DNA of 50,358 nt from Ilumatobacteraceae bacterium. Its GTDB lineage: Bacteria > Actinomycetota > Acidimicrobiia > Acidimicrobiales > Ilumatobacteraceae. The stretch covers positions 1-50,358 of the forward strand of contig JALHOG010000036.1 in NCBI GenBank assembly GCA_022843125.1. The letters are read 5' to 3'. The notes below the pieces were generated by a model. That model was not told the DNA's origin. It did no database searches and worked only from the letters and a program-made list of their open reading frames with translations. The translations under genes and the position numbers were made by a program. Within the stretch, counting starts at the first letter, position 1. Each line of letters begins with the position of its first letter. Positions 27,618 to 38,250 of the stretch are shown one piece after another.

Positions 27618-27639
27618 CCTACGCCGTGGCCGGTACGGC

Positions 27640-28427
27640 TCACGGCAGAGGACTGGGCGCCAGAGCGGGGTTCGACCCCGCTGCCTGCGCAGTGAGCCAC
27701 GCGTCGATGCGGGACGTCGTGGACTCGAAATTGACGGCGGTCAGGAACGCCTTGCCTTCCTGGCGGAACCCGTCAGGCGCTCGATGGATCCCGGCGGCGA
27801 GCGCACGCTTGGCCTGGGCGAGCACGGGAGCGCCGATCAGCGCGAGCCGTTCGGCGAGGTCGACGGCGGCTGCCGTCGGGTCGTCGTCGACGAGTTGCAC
27901 GAGCCCCATGCGATGCGCCTCGACGCCCGAGACGGGTTCACCGGTGAGCACGAGCAGGGCGGTGTTGCCGCGGCCGATCAGCTCGGGCAGACGTTGGGTC
28001 CCGCCGGCACCGGGCAGGATGCCCATCCGTGTCTCGAGCACGCCGAGTCGGGCGGCGGGTGCTGCGATCCGGATGTCGGCTGCCAGTGACAGCTCGAGTC
28101 CGCCGCACGTGGCCTGGTCGGGCACCGACACGATCGTCGCCGACGGGTAGCCCTCGACGCCGGTGATGGCAGCGAGCCAGGGCGCCCAGTCGGCGATCGG
28201 CCGACCGGCGCCCATCTGCTGCACCTCGGTGAGCTCGGCGTGGAGGACATCGACGACCAGGACGAGCACCGGAGGTTCGCTCCGCTCGGCCCGCTCGGCG
28301 ATCAGCCCGGCGAGCTGGGCGGCGTTGTCGATCCCCATGGTGCGCCGGGTGCCGCTGTCATAGCGGAGCACGGCGATGTGGTCGTCGCGGTCGACGACCC
28401 AGTGGCCGTCGGGCATGTCGGTCGCGG

Positions 28428-28431
<4 letters not shown>
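27640..28431 (-). CDS. Enoyl-CoA hydratase/isomerase (crotonase) family protein
   Basis: A 263-residue crotonase-fold enzyme. The oxyanion segment CGGLELSLAAD carries one catalytic Glu and LGVLETRMGILPGAGGTQRL the second, so both acid/base residues of true hydratases are present. It would hydrate an enoyl-CoA or act as an isomerase in beta-oxidation-like breakdown. The GTG at 28431 lies in the ATPase stop (GTGA) after a GGAGG site, so translation is coupled to a transporter ATPase, an unusual position for this enzyme. This is strong context that the imported compound is degraded as a CoA ester. Confidence 0.87.
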
Positions 28432-29990
<1,559 letters not shown>

Positions 29991-30041
29991 CCCGGCAGGC
30001 CCCCTTCCCCCTCTGCTGCCGCGAGCGGCATCAGGACGGTC

Positions 30042-30070
30042 ACTATACCGATCGGCCCGTCTCATGGAAA
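30042..30070 (-). promoter_or_regulatory. Leftward promoter of the ATPase operon with a spacer palindrome
   Basis: Read on the minus strand, TTTCCA (30065-30070) and TATAGT (30042-30047) are separated by exactly 17 bases. CCGATCGG (30048-30055) is a palindrome touching the -10 box, well placed for repression. It lies about 50 bases upstream of the ATPase ATG. Confidence 0.6.
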
Positions 30071-30077
30071 GCCATAA

Positions 30078-30093
30078 CCGACCGATTGGTCGG
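30078..30093. promoter_or_regulatory. Operator-like palindrome in divergent ABC control region
   Basis: CCGACC-GATT-GGTCGG is a perfect 6+4+6 dyad between the leftward and rightward promoter candidates. It has the size and half-site style of TetR or LacI-type operators. No regulator gene is adjacent. Confidence 0.55.
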
Positions 30094-30101
30094 GAAAGGC
30101 A

Positions 30102-30131
30102 TTGCGACGCACGCCCTAAATGGTCTACTTT
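30102..30131 (+). promoter_or_regulatory. Rightward promoter candidate of the permease operon
   Basis: TTGCGA at 30102-30107 and TCTACT (30124-30129) or TACTTT (30126-30131) give 16- or 18-base spacing. The start at 30253 lies ~120 bases downstream, so the leader is long. The remaining gap sequence shows no other clear signal. Confidence 0.4.
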
Positions 30132-30252
30132 CGCGCCTCGGGGACGCTGCACCGTCACGAACGCGACTGTGTAGCAGTAGATCAGTTTGGTAAGAATGCT
30201 CGAGAGTGATCGGTCAGAGGGTGATGCCAGGAATGGTCGGAGGGGGAGCGTG

Positions 30253-31458
30253 GTGACCACTGTCGAGGCGAGCGCAGACGCCGCCGATGCGGCTGACGGC
30301 GCGACTGGGGAACGTCCGGTCGGACGCCGTGCGGCCGATGCGCAGACGCGCAACGCCCGCCTGCTGTCGTTGACGTCGCGCTACGGGACGCTGATCTTCC
30401 TCGGCGTCCTGATCGTGCTGTTCACCGTGCTGTCGGAGATCGTGCTCGACGACCAACGATTCTTCACCGGAGCGAACCTGTCGCTGGTGCTCCGCCAGTC
30501 CGCTGTGTTGGCGATCCTCGCGGGCGGCCTGACGATCGCGTTGATCCTGGGTGAGTTCGACCTCTCGGTGGCTGCGTCGCTCACGCTCGGCGGGGCGATG
30601 TTCGCCCAGTTCGCGCAGGGCACCTACGTGTTCACCTGGCCGACGATCCCGTTCACCGACATCGGCGGCGGCGCGGTGTTCGGTGCCGGCTGGCAATCCA
30701 GCGTGCTCTTCGCGTTCGTCGTGGCGCTGGGCTTCGGTTTGCTGCTCGGCCTGCTCAACGGCGTCATCGTGTCGTACTTCGGCGTGACCGCGTTCATCGC
30801 CACGCTCGGCATGGCCGGGATCGTCGAGGGCTACCTGATCCGGCTCACCGACGGCCGGTCGGTGCAGCTCCCGAAGAACGTCACCGACTCGGCCCAGGGC
30901 ACGCTCTTCGATTGGAGGGCGCCCGAGTCGTGGAGCTGGCAGATCGGCTCGTTCAGCCTCGATCTCACCGGGCTCAGCATCCCGCTGATCGCGCTCGCTG
31001 CTGCCGCCGTGCTGTTCATGCTCTGGCTGCTGCTCAACCACACCGAGGCCGGCCGCCGCATGGATGCGGTCGGCGGGAACGCCGAGGCGTCACGTCTCGC
31101 CGGCATCAACGTGCAGCGGTACCGGCTCATCGCCTTCAGCCTCTGTGCCACCGTCGGCGCCTTCGCCGGGATCATCCTGGCGTCGGGCCGCACGGGCTCT
31201 GCGGTGACGCTGGTCGGCAACCAGAGCTCGTACCTGCTCCAGGCGTTCACCGCCTGCTTCCTCGGAGCGGTCACGCTCCGCGAGGGCGAGTTCCACATCG
31301 TCGGCACGGTCGTCGGCGTCGCCCTCATGACCGTCACCTTCTCGGGCCTCATCATCCTCGGCGTGCCCGGCTACGCCCAGACGATCGCCAATGGGGCGAT
31401 CCTCGTGGCAGCGCTCACCTTCGCCGGGCTGGCCCGCAAAGCCGCGATGCGCTCCTAG
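30253..31458 (+). CDS. Sugar-type ABC importer permease (RbsC-like)
   Basis: A 401-residue multi-pass permease. About eight to ten hydrophobic segments begin at LIFLGVLIVLFTVLSEIVL. LAGGLTIALILGEFDLSVAAS and GVTAFIATLGMAGIVEGYLI are family-typical, and the EAA-like cytoplasmic contact is VGGNAEASRLAGINVQRYRL. The hydrophilic N-terminal ~40 residues are rich in Ala and Asp. GTG at 30253 is preferred because a GGAGGGGGAG site ends five bases before it; GTG at 30250 is the close alternative. It is the only permease near the divergent ATPase and receptors 1 and 2, so it presumably serves both receptors. Confidence 0.88.
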   Translation: MTTVEASADAADAADGATGERPVGRRAADAQTRNARLLSLTSRYGTLIFLGVLIVLFTVLSEIVLDDQRFFTGANLSLVLRQSAVLAILAGGLTIALILGEFDLSVAASLTLGGAMFAQFAQGTYVFTWPTIPFTDIGGGAVFGAGWQSSVLFAFVVALGFGLLLGLLNGVIVSYFGVTAFIATLGMAGIVEGYLIRLTDGRSVQLPKNVTDSAQGTLFDWRAPESWSWQIGSFSLDLTGLSIPLIALAAAAVLFMLWLLLNHTEAGRRMDAVGGNAEASRLAGINVQRYRLIAFSLCATVGAFAGIILASGRTGSAVTLVGNQSSYLLQAFTACFLGAVTLREGEFHIVGTVVGVALMTVTFSGLIILGVPGYAQTIANGAILVAALTFAGLARKAAMRS

Positions 31459-31459
31459 C

Positions 31460-31520
31460 TGTCGCCATGCGCACATCGATGTCGCTGTGCGCACGTAGAT
31501 CTCGTCGATCGATCGACGAG
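31460..31520. repeat. Imperfect tandem repeat plus 20-bp palindrome between permease and receptor 2
   Basis: Two 20-base units (31460-31479 and 31480-31499) agree at 16 positions and share TGTCGC and TGCGCAC. Right after them CTCGTCGATC/GATCGACGAG (31501-31520) is a perfect 20-bp palindrome. The location, before a receptor gene, matches the hairpins before receptor 1. It could be an mRNA-stabilising or attenuating structure or an operator. Confidence 0.65.
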
Positions 31521-31568
31521 CCCTCCACCACCGGTGGACCGAACAACACGAACACGAGGGGGAACTCC

Positions 31569-32753
31569 ATGAAGCAACGTCGAACGTTCACGGCGATGGG
31601 TCTGGCCGCGGTCCTGATGACCGCGGCGGCTTGCGGTGGCGACTCGGACGATTCCGAGGCCACGGCCGACGAGCCGACCGCCGAAGCCACCGCTGAAGCA
31701 CCGACGGCCGAGGCACCCGAGCCCACCGAGGCGCCCGCCACCGATCCGCCCGCGACGGAGGCGCCCGCACCGGACGCAACCGAGGCGCCGGCCGCCGACG
31801 GTCCCGACACCTCGATCGGGGAGATCCCCGAGGGCGGCGTCGAAGTGACGATCGAGGGCGATGTCAGCACCCTCGCCGGTGTCACCGCCGGCATCGCCAA
31901 CCTCGCACCCGTGCCGGGCGCCGAGCGTTGGTCGCGCCCCTTGGAGGCCTGCCTCGTCGACAATGGCGCCGACGTCGACTTCCAGGACATCGGCGGCGAC
32001 CCCACCAAGCTTCCCGCCATCCTCGATGCGTGGCTGGCCGGTGGCCGCCAGCTCGCGTTCAACATCGGCATCGACATGAGCGGCCAGGAGTCGACGCTTG
32101 CCGGATTCGGCGACGCCGGTGTCCCGTTCATCACCTGGGGCGCCGGAAACCCCGAGGGCGTCGTGTCGCTCGACGCGAACCAGGAGGAGGACGGACGGAT
32201 CATCGCCCGGTACGTCGCCGAACAGATCGGTGGCGCCGGCGACGTGCTCCTCGTGAACGCCAACAACCCGGCGCTGCAGAGCCGTGAGGCCGGCATCGCC
32301 GAGGTGTTCGCCGAGTTCCCCGACATCTCGCTCACCGTCACCGGTGACGCTCTCGGCTTCACGGTCGAGGCGGCCCAGGCATCCACCGAGGCAGCGCTCC
32401 AGGCCAACCCGGACATCGTGGCCGTGATCGGCGGCTTCGGCTCGCTCGGCATCGGCGCCGCCAACGCCGTCGAGGCCGCGGGCAGCGCCGCAATCGTCGT
32501 GTCGATGAACGGCGACCCCGAGGAGTACGCGGCCATCCGCGCCGGCGGGGCGTTCAAGGCGACCGTCGCCGACGGTCACGAGTTCGGTGGCGAAGCGGCA
32601 TGCCAGATCGCCGCATCGATGCTCGCCGGGAACCCGCCGCCAGGTGAGGCCGGCGTGCCGATCTTCGCGACCTCGGTGCTCGTGACGGCCGACAACGTTC
32701 CCGCCGACGGCGAGATCGAGGCCACGCCGCGCAAGTTCTACCAGCTGCCCTGA
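31569..32753 (+). CDS. Sugar-type ABC receptor lipoprotein 2
   Basis: A 394-residue receptor with lipobox MTAAAC (about Cys22). A long Pro/Ala/Thr/Glu linker runs to about residue 78, and a type 1 binding domain follows. Receptor segments include WLAGGRQLAFNIGIDMSGQE, VLLVNANNPALQSREAGIAEVF and AAIVVSMNGDPEEYAAIRAGGAFKATVADG. The ATG at 31569 follows GAGGGGGAAC. It lies 110 bases after the permease stop, with a palindrome in between, and a terminator follows its own stop. It is a second receptor for the same permease and only distantly similar to receptor 1, so the two probably bind different but related ligands. Confidence 0.86.
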   Translation: MKQRRTFTAMGLAAVLMTAAACGGDSDDSEATADEPTAEATAEAPTAEAPEPTEAPATDPPATEAPAPDATEAPAADGPDTSIGEIPEGGVEVTIEGDVSTLAGVTAGIANLAPVPGAERWSRPLEACLVDNGADVDFQDIGGDPTKLPAILDAWLAGGRQLAFNIGIDMSGQESTLAGFGDAGVPFITWGAGNPEGVVSLDANQEEDGRIIARYVAEQIGGAGDVLLVNANNPALQSREAGIAEVFAEFPDISLTVTGDALGFTVEAAQASTEAALQANPDIVAVIGGFGSLGIGAANAVEAAGSAAIVVSMNGDPEEYAAIRAGGAFKATVADGHEFGGEAACQIAASMLAGNPPPGEAGVPIFATSVLVTADNVPADGEIEATPRKFYQLP

Positions 32754-32762
32754 ACCCGATGA

Positions 32763-32795
32763 CGTGGGGAGCCGGGCCGTCCCCGGCTCCCCACG
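32763..32795 (+). terminator. Terminator hairpin after receptor 2
   Basis: A 14-bp perfect stem (CGTGGGGAGCCGGG and complement) with a CCGTC loop starts ten bases after the receptor 2 stop. Confidence 0.85.
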
Positions 32796-32840
32796 ACATC
32801 CGTTCGACGACCGATCGCTCATGACCGAACCGCCGCTCCG

Positions 32841-33713
32841 ATGACCGCTCCGATGACTGCTCCCACTCCGATCGACCCGGCTGCGCCGGGCCGGCCGGTT
32901 GCGATCGTCACGGGTGCCGGGCGTCAGCGCGGCATCGGTCGGGCGATCGCCGTCGGGCTGGCGAATGACGGATGTGCGGTCGTGGTCCACGAGCGCAGCG
33001 CCGACCCGGCGACGCTGAACGCCGTCGAGCGCGACAGCGACTGGCACGGCGCCCTCTCTGTCGTCGCGGAGATCGAGCGACTCGGCGGAGCCGCGATCGC
33101 CGTTGCCGGTGACGTCCGCGACCCTGCCACGGCCGAGTTGCTCGTCGCCGCTGCCGGCGAACTCGGCGACCTCAGCGTGCTCGTCAACAACCACGGCACG
33201 GCGGGGGGAGCGAACGCGCACCTGGCGCACGAGACGCCGGCCGATCTGTGGGACGAGACGATGAGCATCAACCTCGGTTCGCTGCGGACGCTGATGTCGG
33301 TGATCGTGCCGGCCCTGCGCGCGAGTCGCGTCCCCGAGCGCTCGGTCGTGCATCTGTCGTCGACCGCCGGACATCGGGCGCTGGCGCGTTACGGCGCGTA
33401 CTGTGCCTCGAAGGCGGCCGTCGAGCGGTTGACCGAGCAGCAGGCGTTGGAGTTGGCGCGCGACAGGATCCGCGTCAACTGCGTGGCCCCCGGATTGACC
33501 CCGACCGACATGATCGACGGAACCCTCGAACGCGCAGCGACCCAATCCGGATTGCCGCGCGCCGACATCGAGGACCGGGCTCGACGTTCGATCCCGCTCC
33601 GCCGATTCGCCGACCCCTCCGACATCGCCGACGCGGTCGTCTTCCTCGCAGGACGACGTTCCGCGTACATCACCGGTCAGATCCTCACGGTCGACGGTGG
33701 TATGAGCCTCTGA
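32841..33713 (+). CDS. Short-chain dehydrogenase/reductase
   Basis: A 290-residue SDR. TGAGRQRGIG is a slightly expanded dinucleotide loop, VNNHG the NNAG variant, LSSTAG the catalytic Ser and YCASK the Tyr/Lys pair. It ends VDGGMSL. An insert with CVAPGLTPTDMIDGTLERA fits the substrate lid. The start is uncertain: a repeated CCGCTCCGATGA places ATGs at 32841 and 32853 without a good ribosome site. It is followed by the P450 gene 22 bases later, so they probably form an operon with the acyl-CoA synthetase. The likely role is oxidation of a hydroxyl made by the P450 (inference). Confidence 0.85.
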   Translation: MTAPMTAPTPIDPAAPGRPVAIVTGAGRQRGIGRAIAVGLANDGCAVVVHERSADPATLNAVERDSDWHGALSVVAEIERLGGAAIAVAGDVRDPATAELLVAAAGELGDLSVLVNNHGTAGGANAHLAHETPADLWDETMSINLGSLRTLMSVIVPALRASRVPERSVVHLSSTAGHRALARYGAYCASKAAVERLTEQQALELARDRIRVNCVAPGLTPTDMIDGTLERAATQSGLPRADIEDRARRSIPLRRFADPSDIADAVVFLAGRRSAYITGQILTVDGGMSL

Positions 33714-33735
33714 TGCCCTCACGAAGCGAGATCGA

Positions 33736-34965
33736 ATGACATCCATCGACACCATCGACGACAACCTGCTGTGCACAGAGGCGGTACGCGACCCGTACTC
33801 GTACTTCGCCAGGGTGCGCGATCTCGACCCCGTGTACTGGAACTCGAGGCACCGCGCCTGGGTGCTCACGCGCTACAGCGACGTGGCCCGCGAGCTCCGC
33901 AGCCAGGCGTTGACGGCGGAGCGGATCACACCGTTCGTGCCGTCGGTGTCGAGGAGCTCGCAATCCGACGAGCTCGCCGCCACGTTCAAGATCCTCGAGG
34001 ACTGGATCGTGTTCCGCGATCCGCCCGAGCACACGCGTCTGCGACGTCTCGTCGCCCGAGCGTTCACACCGTCGGTGGTCAAGGCCAGCACGCCCGAGAT
34101 CACCGCCACGATCGACCAACTCGTCGCCGACCTGCGCGGGCGCGACGACCTCGACCTCATCCACGAGTTCGCCTACCCGCTGCCGGCGGTCGTGATCGCG
34201 CAGATGTTGGGTGTCCCGGCGGAGGACCGCGACCTCTTCAAGGAATGGTCCGACAAGATCACGGCGCTCGTGTTCGGCGCCTACGGGCAGGCCGACCGGT
34301 TCGAGTCAGCGGCGCGCGGGATGATGGAACTGCGGGACTACCTGCTCGGGCTCATCGAGCTGTACGAGCAGCACCCGGGCGACAACCTGATCAGTGTGCT
34401 GCTCGAGCACGAGGGCGACGACGCCCTGTCGCGCGACGAGCTCGTGGCCACCTGCACACTGCTGCTGTTCGGCGGTCACGAGACCACCACGAACCTGATC
34501 GGCAACGGCATGCTCGCCCTGCTCTCGCACGGCGATCAGCGCGATCTGCTGACGCAGCAGCCCGATCTGATCGGCCCGGCCGTCGAGGAGATGCTGCGCT
34601 TCGACGGCCCGGCACGGACCACGGTCCGTCTCGTCCGCGACGAGCACGACATCGAGGGCCACACGCTGTCGCCGGGCGAGCGCGTCTTCCTCATCAACGG
34701 CGCGGCCAACCGTGACCCGGAGGCGTACCCCGACCCCGACCGCTTCGACATCACCCGCAATCCGACGAACCATCTCGGCTTCGGGGTGGGCATCCACTAC
34801 TGCCTGGGTGCACCGCTCGCACGCCTCGAGGGGCAACTCGCGATCGCGGCGCTGCTGCAGGCCTTCCCGCGCATGGAGCTGGCGGTCGACCACGACGCCC
34901 TCTCGTGGCACGGCACGATGCTGTCACGCGGCCTCGTGGAGCTGCCCGTGAAACTGCACGGATGA
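33736..34965 (+). CDS. Cytochrome P450 monooxygenase
   Basis: A 409-residue soluble bacterial-type P450. The I-helix oxygen-binding block is FGGHETTTN (about 245-253). The K-helix ExxR is in EMLRF, and the haem loop is FGVGIHYCLGAPLAR with Cys356 as ligand. It hydroxylates or otherwise oxygenates a hydrophobic substrate using electrons from a ferredoxin/reductase not seen here. It is flanked by an SDR and an acyl-CoA synthetase, a classic hydroxylate, oxidise, CoA-activate order. The P450 family number cannot be assigned by eye. Confidence 0.93.
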   Translation: MTSIDTIDDNLLCTEAVRDPYSYFARVRDLDPVYWNSRHRAWVLTRYSDVARELRSQALTAERITPFVPSVSRSSQSDELAATFKILEDWIVFRDPPEHTRLRRLVARAFTPSVVKASTPEITATIDQLVADLRGRDDLDLIHEFAYPLPAVVIAQMLGVPAEDRDLFKEWSDKITALVFGAYGQADRFESAARGMMELRDYLLGLIELYEQHPGDNLISVLLEHEGDDALSRDELVATCTLLLFGGHETTTNLIGNGMLALLSHGDQRDLLTQQPDLIGPAVEEMLRFDGPARTTVRLVRDEHDIEGHTLSPGERVFLINGAANRDPEAYPDPDRFDITRNPTNHLGFGVGIHYCLGAPLARLEGQLAIAALLQAFPRMELAVDHDALSWHGTMLSRGLVELPVKLHG

Positions 34966-35020
34966 GCGCTCCCGCGCTCGATCACGACGACGTTCCAGGA
35001 CGAAACGAGAGGGGAACGAC

Positions 35021-36577
35021 ATGGATGTCACCGGCTTGATGCGCCAGTCGGCGCAGTTCAACGCACGCCGCACCGCGGTGGTCCACGGCGACCGCCGCCT
35101 GACGTTCGCCGAGGCGTGGGACCGCGGTGTGAGGATGGCCAACGGCCTGCTCGCTCTCGGCCTCGAGCCCGGCGACCGCGTCGGTGTGCTCGAAGACAAC
35201 TCGATCGAGGCCCAGGACCTCTTCGCCGGTGCCGCGATCGCCGGTCTCGTGAGGGTGCCGCTCTACGCCCGCAACAGCACCGAGAGCCATGAGCACATGC
35301 TGGCGCACACCGGCTGTCGTGCCGTGGTGGTCAGCGCGGCGTACGCCGGCGACATCGAGGCGGTGCGGCCGGGCGTGCCGTCGCTCGAACACGTCCTCGT
35401 GCGCGACGACGGCTACGACAACTGGCTCGCCGCACAATCGGACATCGATCCGATGGTGACGATCCAGCCCGACGACTGGTACATCATCCGCCACACGGGC
35501 GGCACCACCGGGAAACCGAAGGGCGTCGCCTACACGCACCGTTCGTGGATCGCTGCCGGCCGCGACTGGTTCTACAACTTCCCGCCGATGCAAGCCGGTG
35601 AGTCGTGCCTCCACGTCGGTCCGATCTCGCACGGCTCCGGCTACCTCTACACCCCGACCTGGCTGTCGGGCGGCTGCAACGTGCTGCTCGATCACTTCGA
35701 CCCGACCGACACACTCGACGTCATGGAGGCCGAGGGCATCGGCTTCATGTTCCTCGTGCCGGCGATGCTGAACGCGCTCGCCCGGCACCCGTCGGCGGCC
35801 GGCCGGGACTGGTCGCGGCTCCGGGTCATCCAGATCGGCGGCGCACCGATCACCGACGAGACCGCACTGCTCGGGCGCGAGGTGTTCGGCAGCGTGCTGT
35901 ATCAGGGCTACGGCCAGACCGAAGCGCTCCCCGTGTGCATGATGGGCCCCGACGAGTGGTTCTCGGAGGTGGAGGGGTCGAACCCGCTGCGTTCGGCGGG
36001 GCGCGCACTGCCGTTCGCGTACCTGCAGATCCGCGACCCGGAGCACCCGGAGGTGGCGCTTCCACTCGGGGCCGAGGGCGAGATCGCCATCAAGTGCGAC
36101 GGCCAGATGCTCGGCTTCTGGGACAACGACGCCGCGACCGGCGAGCGGATGACCAAGGACGGCTTCGTGCTCACCGGCGACATCGGCCGGCTCGACGACA
36201 ACGCCTACCTCTACGTGCTCGACCGCAAGGACGACATGATCATCTCCGGCGGTTTCAACATCTGGCCCGCCGAACTGGAGAACGTCATCCAGGACCATCC
36301 GGCCGTGGTCGAGGTCGCCGTGGTGGCCGCACCGCACGACCGATGGGGTGAGACCCCGATCGCGCTGTGCGTCCTCGCCGCCGGCGTCGAAGCGACCGAA
36401 GCGGTCGAGGGCGAGATCATCACCCTCTGCACCGATCGGCTCGGGAGCTACAAGAAGCCGTCGCGGGTCGAGTTCCGCCACGAGCCGTTGCCCAAGAGCC
36501 CGGTCGGCAAGCTGCAACGCAAGGTGCTGCGCGAGCCGTTCTGGGTGGGCTTCGACCGGCGCGTCGCCGGCAACTGA
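35021..36577 (+). CDS. Acyl-CoA synthetase (AMP-forming), ANL superfamily
   Basis: A 518-residue ligase making an acyl-CoA through an adenylate. Motifs are RHTGGTTGKPKGVAYTH, YGQTEALP, the GDIGRLDDNAYLYVLDRKDD hinge, and the PVGKLQRK catalytic lysine. The ATG at 35021 follows GAGAGGGGAAC. It lies 55 bases after the P450 stop on the same strand, and a terminator follows. It differs clearly from the ligase at 11579, so the window has two distinct acid-activating enzymes. The likely substrate is an acid produced from the P450/SDR product. Confidence 0.9.
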   Translation: MDVTGLMRQSAQFNARRTAVVHGDRRLTFAEAWDRGVRMANGLLALGLEPGDRVGVLEDNSIEAQDLFAGAAIAGLVRVPLYARNSTESHEHMLAHTGCRAVVVSAAYAGDIEAVRPGVPSLEHVLVRDDGYDNWLAAQSDIDPMVTIQPDDWYIIRHTGGTTGKPKGVAYTHRSWIAAGRDWFYNFPPMQAGESCLHVGPISHGSGYLYTPTWLSGGCNVLLDHFDPTDTLDVMEAEGIGFMFLVPAMLNALARHPSAAGRDWSRLRVIQIGGAPITDETALLGREVFGSVLYQGYGQTEALPVCMMGPDEWFSEVEGSNPLRSAGRALPFAYLQIRDPEHPEVALPLGAEGEIAIKCDGQMLGFWDNDAATGERMTKDGFVLTGDIGRLDDNAYLYVLDRKDDMIISGGFNIWPAELENVIQDHPAVVEVAVVAAPHDRWGETPIALCVLAAGVEATEAVEGEIITLCTDRLGSYKKPSRVEFRHEPLPKSPVGKLQRKVLREPFWVGFDRRVAGN

Positions 36578-36584
36578 TCACACA

Positions 36585-36614
36585 GGGGCGGGGCCGCCGA
36601 GGCGACCCCGCCCC
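36585..36614. terminator. Bidirectional terminator hairpin
   Basis: GGGGCGGGG (36585-36593) pairs with CCCCGCCCC (36606-36614) around a 12-base loop. It lies between the convergent acyl-CoA synthetase and SDR stops. Confidence 0.8.
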
Positions 36615-36620
36615 CTGCGG

Positions 36621-37370
36621 TCACTTGATCGACCAGCCGCCGCACACCGGGTACAGCTGCCCGGTGAGGAAGTCGCCGTCGTCGGAGAAGAAGTGCACCA
36701 TCATCGCGGCCACCTCGCCGGGCTGGCCGAGCCGGTTCACGGCGTGCGAGGAAGCGAACGTCGCGAGGTCCTGGGGCTGGACGCCGGCGAGGATCGGAGT
36801 GTCGATCGTGCCGGGCGCGATGCAGTTCACGAGGACGTTGTCGGCTGCGTACTCGATGGCCGCCTGGCGGGTCAGCGCGGCGACGCCGCCCTTGGCCGCT
36901 GAGTAGGCGGCGAGGTTCGGCAAGCCGCGCAGTGCCGCCATCGACGCCACGTTGCAGATGCGGCCACCACCCTGCTCGATCATGCTCGGGATGACGGCCC
37001 GCATCCCGAGCCAGACACCCTTGAGGTCGACGCCGACCACATGGTCCCACCGTTCCTCGGTGAGTCCCACGACCGTGTCGGGGCCGTCGAGGGCCACGAC
37101 GCCCGCGATGTTCGCGAGCAGGTCGACCCTGCCGTACCGCTCACGGGCCTCGCTCACGGTGCGATCCCAGTCGGCGGCCTTCGTCGTGTCCATCTGGATG
37201 GCGCTGGCACTGCCACCGTCCTGCGTGATGCGGTCGGCGGTGCTCTGCGCGCACGGCTGGATGTCGGCGCACACCACGGTGGCTCCCTCGCGGGCGAACC
37301 GCAACGCAGTGGCCTCGCCGATCCCCTGTGCGGCGCCGGTCACCAGCGCAACCTTGCCGGTCAGTCTCAT
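36621..37370 (-). CDS. Short-chain dehydrogenase/reductase
   Basis: A 249-residue classical SDR: TGAAQGIG loop, NIAG, catalytic Ser in NVASMA, YSAAK pair, CIAPGTIDTP and the GGW tail. The ATG at 37370 is chosen over one five codons upstream because AAGGAGGGG lies between them. A leftward promoter candidate is TTCCGC then 17 bases then TATACA at 37419-37424. It is divergent from the cupin gene and convergent with the acyl-CoA synthetase. Substrate unknown. Confidence 0.88.
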   Translation of the reverse strand: MRLTGKVALVTGAAQGIGEATALRFAREGATVVCADIQPCAQSTADRITQDGGSASAIQMDTTKAADWDRTVSEARERYGRVDLLANIAGVVALDGPDTVVGLTEERWDHVVGVDLKGVWLGMRAVIPSMIEQGGGRICNVASMAALRGLPNLAAYSAAKGGVAALTRQAAIEYAADNVLVNCIAPGTIDTPILAGVQPQDLATFASSHAVNRLGQPGEVAAMMVHFFSDDGDFLTGQLYPVCGGWSIK

Positions 37371-37617
37371 GATCCCCTCCTTCATCCGTCGGCCCCCTCG
37401 GTCGGCGGGCTTTTAACTGTATATGCGGTAGGTAACGCGCGGAAGAGGCGGAGGGACTGGTCGCGCGGCGCGCGGTCGACCAACCCCATCGTGGTGAGAA
37501 AGACCATGTAGACAGCGAGTTATCGGCCAACGGAGAAAAAGTCGCCGTCCGCTCGTGACACCGAACGGAGTTGTGACTACTGTGTCTCCGGTCACCAACA
37601 ACTCGTAGGGGGTTAAC

Positions 37618-38157
37618 ATGCCGCTGGGACTCGCACAACTGGAGCGCATCACTGCCGATGTCCAGGTCAACGATCTGGATTGGGTGGAGGTCGCCGAGGG
37701 CTCGTACTTCAAGGCCCTGACGATCCACGAACCGACCAACACGGTTGCGTTCGCGTTCCGGATGGACCCGGGTGCGCCCGACTTCCCGTCCCACTTCCAC
37801 ATCTGCCGCGCGCTGGCGTTCACCACCAAGGGCTGGTTCGGCTACCGCGAAGGCACCAACCGCGTGATGAACGGCATGTTCTCGTACGAGGCCGCCGGTT
37901 CCTTCCACACGCCGTTCAGCGACTGCCCCGAGGGCTTCGAGTCCCGCGGCATCTTCGAGAGCGACAGCAGCGTCCTGCTCCAGAACCACGCCGCACCAGA
38001 CCCGCGTAGCGAGGTCATCAGCGAGCTCACCGTGCAGGACTTCATCGGCCTCGCCGCCAAGGAGACCCACATCGTCCGCGCCGACGGCACGGTCCAGGGT
38101 GAGCCGCACTTCAAGTACAACTTCACCAGCGGTTACGACGTCTTCGCCGATTCCTGA
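37618..38157 (+). CDS. Cupin-domain protein (ChrR/dihydroxyacetophenone-dioxygenase-like)
   Basis: A 179-residue single-domain cupin. The first cupin motif is FPSHFHICRALAFTTKGWFGYREG, where two His and a later Glu could bind a metal. The second is AAGSFHTPFSDCPEG, with a third His. This resembles small cupins related to acetylacetone-cleaving and 2,4'-dihydroxyacetophenone dioxygenases. A carbon-carbon-cleaving dioxygenase or a metal-dependent isomerase is possible, but the similarity is only motif-deep. The ATG at 37618 follows TAGGGGG. It is monocistronic, ending in a strong terminator. Confidence 0.6.
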   Translation: MPLGLAQLERITADVQVNDLDWVEVAEGSYFKALTIHEPTNTVAFAFRMDPGAPDFPSHFHICRALAFTTKGWFGYREGTNRVMNGMFSYEAAGSFHTPFSDCPEGFESRGIFESDSSVLLQNHAAPDPRSEVISELTVQDFIGLAAKETHIVRADGTVQGEPHFKYNFTSGYDVFADS

Positions 38158-38191
38158 GCGAACGCACCGTTCGACAGCACGTCGTGTCGGC

Positions 38192-38219
38192 ACGCCCCAC
38201 CGGTTCGCCGGTGGGGCGT
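38192..38219 (+). terminator. Terminator hairpin with TTCG tetraloop
   Basis: ACGCCCCACCGG pairs perfectly with CCGGTGGGGCGT around TTCG, a highly stable tetraloop, followed by TTGTC. It lies 34 bases after the cupin stop. Confidence 0.88.
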
Positions 38220-38250
38220 TGTCATGTCCGGCGGGCGGTGCCCAGTACCG

